From the NCBI GenBank assembly GCA_942493245.1, contig OW818685.1, positions 4,774,001 through 4,838,000 on the forward strand: 64,000 bases of DNA. Direction: 5' to 3'. Below are positions 58,727-64,000 of this stretch, in pieces. Below the pieces are notes generated by a model. That model saw only the letters and a program-made list of their open reading frames with translations. It had not been told where the DNA came from and did no database searches. Position 1 is the stretch's first letter; every line of letters starts with the position of its first letter. Position numbers and translations under genes: made by a program. This DNA comes from DAOPYU01 sp942493245 (GTDB taxonomy: Bacteria > Sumerlaeota > Sumerlaeia > UBA8349).

Positions 58727-60300
58727 CAGGCTTGTCCCCCCGATTCCGTCTGGGCCGCCGGTTGCGGCAGGGATGGCTCGGTTTCGTTGCGGGGCCGGGG
58801 GACAAAGATTGCCTTGGGCCGCGTTTTGTAACCGGTCACCGGCCAGAATACGTCGCGCCGTTCAAAGACCGGCCCGGCGTCCTGATAGTAGGCGTCCCAT
58901 CCCTCGGGCAGGGAGTGCGCGTCGAACAGAATTGCGGCGAAGCGTTGCTCGCGGACGGCGCGATCCAGACTTCCCGGAAACGATGCCGGTTTGGGTTCTC
59001 CCAGGGAAGACATCGAAATCAGAGGTTGATAATAGATCGCCCGAATCGGTTTCCCGGCCATCGGTCCGAGATGACCGTGAAAGGCAACCCACACGTCGCC
59101 CTCGATTCCCTTCAACCGCTCGATCAGCGCTTCACCCGCCTCGCGGTCCGCCCGCGAAGGAACCAGTGGACGCGGATCATAGACCACCAGACCGAATTGA
59201 ATCAGAACCAGGGCGTACAGGAACGTCTGCTTCCGGGGCGAGGTTGTCTGTTCCAATCCTTTCTGGAGCAAAACCCCCATCAGAAGCGCGAAGAGCGCGC
59301 AACTGGGCAGGAGAGCGTTTTCGGCGCCCCCGACTGACCAGCGACCGATCCAGGCCGTTGCCAGAAGCCCCAGCGCCAGCGCGGGCAGAAAGAGCCGATC
59401 GCGCCAGTTTGTCTGGCCAGAAAAACCTCTCCAAAGCCCCAGCAGCGCGGCAATAGAAATGAGAGGCATCTGCCGGAAAACATGCCGGACCCAGAAATCC
59501 GCTCCCTGCCCCGGCCGCAAAGCGTGTTGAGCCAGATGTTCCAGAACATACGTCCGATACCACCCGCCCTCATGCAAACGGTCCAGGAGAAAGGAACCTC
59601 CCCCCAGAAGCAGTAAAAAGGGAACCAGACACCAGACCGCCCGGCGGGGCCGGGCTAACGTGACGGCGCACAGGGCGGGTAGAACCGCTGAAAACGCAGT
59701 CTGTTTGGTAAACGCCGCCAGAACCAGTAAGGCTCCCGCCAGGAGACCACCCCCTGGCGTTTTCTGGAAACGAAGCCCATATACACCGGCCAACAGAAAA
59801 AACAGGTACAGAGAATCCACACGCGCAACATCGAACCACCCCACGCAAATTCCATAGGTGGCCGCGTAGAAACCCGCGGAGAGAAACCCACAAAAGCGAG
59901 AACCGGTCTCGCGCCGGACATACCCATAGAGAATCCCCAGACAGCCCACCGAGGCGAAGACGGAAACCAACCGCAAGACCCACAAGTTCACCCCAAAGAC
60001 CCACGCCAACCCCGCCGAGAGATAATAGAAAAGGGGCGGGTAGATGTTCGAGACAAAATCCACCGACGGGGCCACATAGATGGATTTTCCCTGGAGAATC
60101 CGGGACACATGATCCGCCGTCAACCCCTCGAACGTTTCCAGTTCGAACGGGTAGCCGATCCGCAACAGGACGAGAATTGCATACAGCAGAATCGAGCCGC
60201 CCGCCGCCACCCCCACTGCTTTACGCAGCAGACCGGACATTGCCGACGACGACCACCCGGAGCGCCACGGCGCGAGGGATGGGGTTTGTTCCGGATTCAT
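58726..60300 (-). CDS. GT39-like polytopic membrane glycosyltransferase, copy 1
   Basis: A 524-residue paralogue of the gene at 57215-58726, with the same order of helices, the loop-1 motif RIGYPFELETFEGLTADHV, and the shared C-terminal block (VPSRADREAGEALIERLKG, then FHGHLGPMAGKPIRA). It has an extra C-terminal tail of about 17 residues rich in E, P and Q. ATG 60300 is preceded by GGAAGGGCG about 9 nt upstream. It lies 39 nt downstream of the first PH-domain gene. The tandem pair probably arose by local duplication, and with the flanking PH genes forms a mirror-like PH, GT, GT, PH order. The likely role is modification of an envelope polymer or lipid, by inference. Confidence 0.83.
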   Translation of the reverse strand: MNPEQTPSLAPWRSGWSSSAMSGLLRKAVGVAAGGSILLYAILVLLRIGYPFELETFEGLTADHVSRILQGKSIYVAPSVDFVSNIYPPLFYYLSAGLAWVFGVNLWVLRLVSVFASVGCLGILYGYVRRETGSRFCGFLSAGFYAATYGICVGWFDVARVDSLYLFFLLAGVYGLRFQKTPGGGLLAGALLVLAAFTKQTAFSAVLPALCAVTLARPRRAVWCLVPFLLLLGGGSFLLDRLHEGGWYRTYVLEHLAQHALRPGQGADFWVRHVFRQMPLISIAALLGLWRGFSGQTNWRDRLFLPALALGLLATAWIGRWSVGGAENALLPSCALFALLMGVLLQKGLEQTTSPRKQTFLYALVLIQFGLVVYDPRPLVPSRADREAGEALIERLKGIEGDVWVAFHGHLGPMAGKPIRAIYYQPLISMSSLGEPKPASFPGSLDRAVREQRFAAILFDAHSLPEGWDAYYQDAGPVFERRDVFWPVTGYKTRPKAIFVPRPRNETEPSLPQPAAQTESGGQA

Positions 60301-60339
60301 CGAACGCGCCCTTCCGCTTTTTTCGGGAAGTTGCCCATT

Positions 60340-60939
60340 TCAGACCTCGCTTTTTTCAACCGAATCGGTCTGTGGGGCCGGTTGGGAATTCCGGGAGGCG
60401 GACTGAAGGCGGCGCAGAGCGGCCAGGTCGGTGTGGATGGCGCGCAGGAGTTCCAGCGCTTCTCCGTCCGATTGCGCGACGGACGGGGCGGCCGTGCCGG
60501 AGACCGCCGTCTCGGACGCATCGAGACGCCGTCCCCGCATTTTTCCATAGAAGAAATCGCGCAGGGCCTCGTACTCCTCGATCCCCTGGATACTCATTTC
60601 GGCTCCGGCGGCGCCCGAGGCGGTCTGCACCTGGAGCGTGGCCAGTCCGAACCAGCGTTCCAGAATGCCCCGTGTGAGGTGGATATCCTGAATCCGCTTG
60701 TAGGTCAGGTTGATTTCCTTGCGGAACAGGATGCCCCAGCTCATGCTCACCCCTTCGGCATCGAAGCGGTAGCGCAGGGTGTGGTACTTGAAAAACATGG
60801 GAGGGAAAACCAGAGGAAATAACACATTGGCCAGGAGACTGCGGATGAAATAATAGTACAACAGTTTCTGTGAAGGCCGTGTGATCGAAAAAATACGCGC
60901 CTCGGAGGGAGCGTGGCGGGTCGTGGCGGGATTCAACAT
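60340..60939 (-). CDS. Membrane protein with bacterial PH (bPH2) domain, copy 1
   Basis: A 199-residue protein starting at ATG 60939, with GGAGAGG 8 nt upstream. It has one transmembrane region (about 28-50, YYYFIRSLLANVLFPLVFPPMFF) and then a bPH2 domain recognised by LRYRFDAEGVSMSWGILFRKEINLTYKRIQDIHLTRGILERWFGLATLQVQT. Of this, KRIQDIHLTRGILERWFGL is the diagnostic strand-helix of the YdbS/YdbT family. The tail carries EALELLRAIHTDLAALR, a short helical motif also present in the other PH protein (56449-57192). It is the first gene of the four-gene operon. Its function is unknown. Confidence 0.85.
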   Translation of the reverse strand: MLNPATTRHAPSEARIFSITRPSQKLLYYYFIRSLLANVLFPLVFPPMFFKYHTLRYRFDAEGVSMSWGILFRKEINLTYKRIQDIHLTRGILERWFGLATLQVQTASGAAGAEMSIQGIEEYEALRDFFYGKMRGRRLDASETAVSGTAAPSVAQSDGEALELLRAIHTDLAALRRLQSASRNSQPAPQTDSVEKSEV

Positions 60940-61017
60940 GGGAACCACCTCTCCAATGGATAATGGACAATTGAGAATGGATAATGACCGATAGAGAGAC
61001 GGGCGGAAGATCTTTAA

Positions 61018-63387
61018 TTAAGGTTCCTCCGACTTCTTCGCCTCTTCCTTCGGCTTCTCGTCCTGTTTTTTCGCTTCTTCCCTGGGTTTTTCTTCTGGCT
61101 TCACCGTCTGGGTATCCGAAGTTGTCTTCGCCTCCGCCTTGGCTTTCTCTTCCGGCTTTTGTTCGGGCTTCTTCACTTCTTCCCTGGGCTTTTCTTCCGG
61201 CTTGGCCGTCTGAGTCTCTGAAGTCTTCTTCACCTCCCCCGCCGTTTTGACCGGTTCCGTGGCCGAGGTTTCTTTCTGTGTTCTCAGTGCCTTTTGAGGC
61301 TCCTCTTTCAGTTTCTCCTCCGGCTTTTTTGATTCTTCCTTCGGTTTCTCTTCAGATTTCACGGCTTGAGTTTCTGAAGTCTTCTTTGCCTCTTCTTTGG
61401 GCTTCTCCTCCGGTTTCACAGTCTGGGTTTCCGAAGTTTTCTTCGCCTCCGCCTTGGCTTTCTCTTCCACCTTGACCGTCTGAGTCTCTGAGGTCTTTTT
61501 CGCCTCACCCGCCGTTTTGACCGGTTCCGTCGCCGACGTTTCCTTCTGTGTCGTCTGCGATTCTGTTTGCGGTTGCCGCGGTTCTTCTTTTGCCTTCTCC
61601 GGTTCCGTTTCCGGTTCTTGCAACTCTTTCGTTTTCTGCGATTCTTCCGGTTTCGAAACCTGTGTCTGGGAGGTTGCCTCCGGCAAGTCTTTCCGTTCCA
61701 CGGTTCCCGACGTGACTTTCGCCTCCGAGGTCTCTTTTGTCGCGGAGGTTTCCTGGGTTGTTGAGGTCTGCCGGGGCGCTTTCGCCGCCGGCACGAGAGT
61801 CAACTCCCGTGGTTGCGTGGTGGACTCGGACTGGACGGCCTGAGGCAGTGTGGGACTCTGTGTCCGGCTGGACGCTTCCGCTTCCCGGTCCAGATCGAGC
61901 GGGTGGTTTTCTGTCGTACTCCCCGAAGTCATCTCGTCGTCCAGAAACGAATCCCACCGGTAGAGGTCTTCGGTTTGAAGCGCGGTGGGCGCATAACGCC
62001 GGGTCCATTTCTTCGCCGCCACAATCCAGACCCGAACAATGGCTTCCGAGGGCGCCAGGTCCGCCGGAACCGCCTTGCGCATCTTCTCGACCAGGGCGGT
62101 GGGCTCCTGTTGAGCCAGGTCCACGGGCGTGCGAATTCCCAGCGATTCGAGCGTCACGGCGTGGTGCAGACCGATGCCCTTCATTTCCGACAGCGTGGAA
62201 AGCGCGCGCAACCGCGTAAACGATTCGGGGTCGAATCCGTGCGGCAACACGGTGGAGATTGTCTCCTCGATTTCCGACTCGGGGGTGGCCTGTCCCCAGC
62301 GCATCAGGAACTGATGGGGAAAGCGCACTCCCTCATTCCAGAGAGTGAGGCGTTCCCGCCGGTTCAGCTGCGGTCCCAGCAGGTAATCGAGCGGCGCCGA
62401 GTAGGACGTGATAGACCAGAGGAAAATGCCCTCATAGACCAGGCATGAGAATACGATCGTGGCGGTCCAGCCCCAGAGGACCGCACGGGGCCGCATTCCC
62501 TGCACGCGCAGGTTGTCCAGTCCGCGCCGTTCCCAGCTGCGTCCGCCCCGGAAGAGGTTGATGAAATTGACCAGGGCGTAACACTCGAGCGCGAAAGGCG
62601 GAAACCCCAAGAACCCCAACACAGGCATTTCGAACAGCTTCAGATCGTCAAAACCGGGTACCGTATAGATCCATTTGCTGCGCGCCGCGATATTCCATGC
62701 CTCCCACAATCCGCCGCACATCAGACCCGACAGAAGCAGCGCCGCCAGGCGCGTCTCATTTCCCTTGGCCAGTTGGCCCAGCAGAGACGTTCCCTGCCGC
62801 CGGTAACAGAACGGGTCGAAGAAAAAGAACGCGAACCCCCAGATCAGGCAGAAAAACAGATCGGGCCAGATCATGGGCAACACCAGCATCGCCACCCCCG
62901 CCGCCATCTGAATCTTCACGTGGCGCTTGCGAACCAGGAACGGTCTCCCCTGCAATCCCCGCCCATTGGTCATCTTACCGATCAGAGCCGAGACGAGATC
63001 CGCTCCCTCGAACAATGCCGGCAGGACGGTTGCATAGGCGGGCAGCATGAACCAGCTGCTCAGGTCGCTCCACAGAAGGGGCACCTGGATATAGGTCCAG
63101 TTGTGTAAACGGAAATTGAAGGCCTCGAAAAGCAACCAGATCGGGGTGGACCAGAGGGTCAGCAGGAGAAACTCGCGCGGGCGGTCCTGCAAGAGCGACT
63201 CGTGACGCAGGCGGTACACCAGAAAATCCACCACGAAAATAAACGGCCACCAGAGAAACGTATAGATACCGCTGTAGAATGGCTCAATCTGCGCAAACAG
63301 AAACCAATGCCCCAGGGGCAATCCGACCAGTCCCGCGATCCAGAGGTCGCGCGCATAGAAGGGAATTTTCCTCTGTTGGCTCGACAT
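61018..63387 (-). CDS. Polytopic membrane protein with HhH/DUF4332-like domain and repetitive charged tail
   Basis: The 789-residue protein begins at ATG 63387; a TTG at 63450 overlapping the upstream stop would add 21 residues and could be translationally coupled. About eight or nine helices occupy residues 10-340 (for example LWIAGLVGLPLGHWFLFA, WWPFIFVVDFLVY, LLTLWSTPIWLLFEAF). A domain at about 389-442, LSTLSEMKGIGLHHAVTLESLGI, resembles the helix-hairpin-helix-like DUF4332 domain. The remainder (about 500-789) is low complexity, rich in K, E, T and P, with a repeated unit of the form KKTSETQTVKPEEKPKEEAK. No catalytic motif is recognised. It is probably a membrane scaffold. It follows the Deg-type protease gene directly and may be in one operon with it. 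Confidence 0.75.
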   Translation of the reverse strand: MSSQQRKIPFYARDLWIAGLVGLPLGHWFLFAQIEPFYSGIYTFLWWPFIFVVDFLVYRLRHESLLQDRPREFLLLTLWSTPIWLLFEAFNFRLHNWTYIQVPLLWSDLSSWFMLPAYATVLPALFEGADLVSALIGKMTNGRGLQGRPFLVRKRHVKIQMAAGVAMLVLPMIWPDLFFCLIWGFAFFFFDPFCYRRQGTSLLGQLAKGNETRLAALLLSGLMCGGLWEAWNIAARSKWIYTVPGFDDLKLFEMPVLGFLGFPPFALECYALVNFINLFRGGRSWERRGLDNLRVQGMRPRAVLWGWTATIVFSCLVYEGIFLWSITSYSAPLDYLLGPQLNRRERLTLWNEGVRFPHQFLMRWGQATPESEIEETISTVLPHGFDPESFTRLRALSTLSEMKGIGLHHAVTLESLGIRTPVDLAQQEPTALVEKMRKAVPADLAPSEAIVRVWIVAAKKWTRRYAPTALQTEDLYRWDSFLDDEMTSGSTTENHPLDLDREAEASSRTQSPTLPQAVQSESTTQPRELTLVPAAKAPRQTSTTQETSATKETSEAKVTSGTVERKDLPEATSQTQVSKPEESQKTKELQEPETEPEKAKEEPRQPQTESQTTQKETSATEPVKTAGEAKKTSETQTVKVEEKAKAEAKKTSETQTVKPEEKPKEEAKKTSETQAVKSEEKPKEESKKPEEKLKEEPQKALRTQKETSATEPVKTAGEVKKTSETQTAKPEEKPREEVKKPEQKPEEKAKAEAKTTSDTQTVKPEEKPREEAKKQDEKPKEEAKKSEEP
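61020..61565 (-). repeat. Degenerate tandem repeat encoding the lysine/glutamate-rich tail
   Basis: Units of roughly 60-75 bp encode variants of KKTSETQTVKPEEKPKEEAK. The larger cassette KETSATEPVKTAGEAKKTSE occurs twice (around 61515 and 61245). The copies differ mainly at synonymous and charge-conserving positions. Confidence 0.75.
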
Positions 63388-63446
63388 GATATGGCTCTCG
63401 CTTGTGTCCCCGAACAGGCCCCGCGATTCGTACCGGCGCCGATCGG

Positions 63447-64000
63447 TCAATCGCTCTTCGCCGGGGTCTTCAAGTCTTCGGAACGATCGGCCGGGATGCG
63501 GTACCGTTCCAGGATGTCGTGATTCGTCGCCCCCACCATTTTACGCGACAGAACGATCCGTACGCCATCCTCATTCTGAATCGTGTAGTAGTCCCCCTGC
63601 GCTTCCTCGAAAAGCGCGACCAGGTGACGCATGTTGCGGACCTTGACGCCGTTGATCGTGTCAATGATCGTGTAATAGAGTTCTTCGTACCCGACATTGG
63701 CCTCGTGCGACAACACCTGAATCAGCGTAATAACCTCATCGCGACCCGGCTCGGGGTCTTTGTCATAGTAATGCACCAGCTTGCGCGGCGCATCCTCAAA
63801 CGTCTCCCACTCGCTGAGCAGGTTGGCGGTGATCGGCGAGAAAACCAGCCCGCCGATGATGTAGTAGCTGGGCATTTTCTCGTACTGGTGGCGCGGCACC
63901 AGGTACATGTTTTCCCACTTGAGCGTCAGTTCCACTTCTACCTTCAGCGGCTGTCCAGTGCGCAGCAGTTCGATCGGCACGCGGTCGCCGATAAAGTGGC
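63447..64000 (-). CDS. Deg-type serine protease, C-terminal PDZ region (5' part outside window)
   Basis: The frame enters from the right edge and ends at 63447, giving about 184 codons. No catalytic triad is in view. The visible part matches the C-terminal PDZ-like domain of Deg9/Deg2-type proteases: GDRVPIELLRTGQPLKVEVEL, then VPRHQYEKMPSYYIIGGLVFSPITANLLSEW, of which YYIIGGLVFSPIT is diagnostic, and LIQVLSHEANVGYEEL and INGVKVRNMRHLVALFEEA. Plant and bacterial members form periplasmic or organellar proteases, or inactive relatives. Its stop TGA overlaps a possible TTG start of the next gene. Confidence 0.82.
   Translation of the reverse strand, partial: HFIGDRVPIELLRTGQPLKVEVELTLKWENMYLVPRHQYEKMPSYYIIGGLVFSPITANLLSEWETFEDAPRKLVHYYDKDPEPGRDEVITLIQVLSHEANVGYEELYYTIIDTINGVKVRNMRHLVALFEEAQGDYYTIQNEDGVRIVLSRKMVGATNHDILERYRIPADRSEDLKTPAKSD

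Noticed and set aside
1..64000. tRNA, rRNA, CRISPR array or intact insertion sequence
   Set aside because: None recognised by eye on either strand. A tRNAscan or CRISPR search would settle it.

Overview
The window is a GC-rich chromosomal segment from a Gram-negative bacterium. The outer-membrane lineage is inferred from an LptB-type lipopolysaccharide-export ATPase, several lipoproteins, a GspE/PilB ATPase and DegP-like proteases. Uncultivated-lineage or PVC-type affinity is suggested by a B12-dependent ribonucleotide reductase, a 6412-residue secreted mosaic protein and many dispersed palindromic repeats. No rRNA or other phylogenetic marker is present, so the phylum is left open. I see no tRNA, rRNA, CRISPR array, phage or intact insertion sequence.

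Layout. 1-1082 (minus): 5'-complete but truncated cytidylate-kinase-like protein with two tandem copies of its domain. 1975-21213 (minus): a single giant gene for a secreted protein of Calx-beta, exo-propeller, CARDB, beta-helix, Ca-binding-loop, two WD40 and about ten Fn3-like modules. It has its own predicted promoter, a leader of more than 400 nt and a strong terminator. 22080-31865 (minus): nrdJ; a Tat/lipoprotein metallophosphoesterase with a PAS histidine kinase; and an arsR plus CoA-disulfide-reductase/rhodanese/TusA/DsrE fusion operon that looks like a sulfane-sulfur response unit with a palindromic operator. 32259-41250 (plus): a lipoprotein acetolactate decarboxylase, nitroreductase, ettA, dinB, lptB, hpf, a membrane-anchored unknown and a ParB-like protein. 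41241-43499 (minus): an LPP20-like lipoprotein, lemA and a zinc-ribbon protein. 44183-55975 (plus): a GspE/PilB ATPase, a second hybrid kinase with a degenerate receiver, a ComEA-like HhH protein, hemW, a Cys-cluster protein, a GT39-like membrane protein and a lipoprotein trypsin/PDZ protease. 56449-64000 (minus): a symmetrical four-gene block (PH domain, GT39-like, GT39-like, PH domain), preceded by a polytopic membrane protein with a repetitive charged tail and the C-terminus of a second Deg-type protease.

The most distinctive finding beyond genes is layered mobile palindromic DNA. (i) Two MITE-like elements share 17-bp terminal inverted repeats and each has a perfect 4-bp target duplication; one is inserted in the stop codon of a histidine-kinase gene. 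(ii) REPIN-like doublets (inverted pairs of a GAGGTGGCACGGGCG-type palindrome) occur at four places, one of them a 93-bp, 31-codon in-frame insertion inside the GT39-like coding sequence. (iii) Further nested inverted repeats lie at 1479-1693, 33245-33364 and 48485-48652. The giant protein, the sulfur operon and the duplicated GT39/PH block are the best candidates for undescribed biology.
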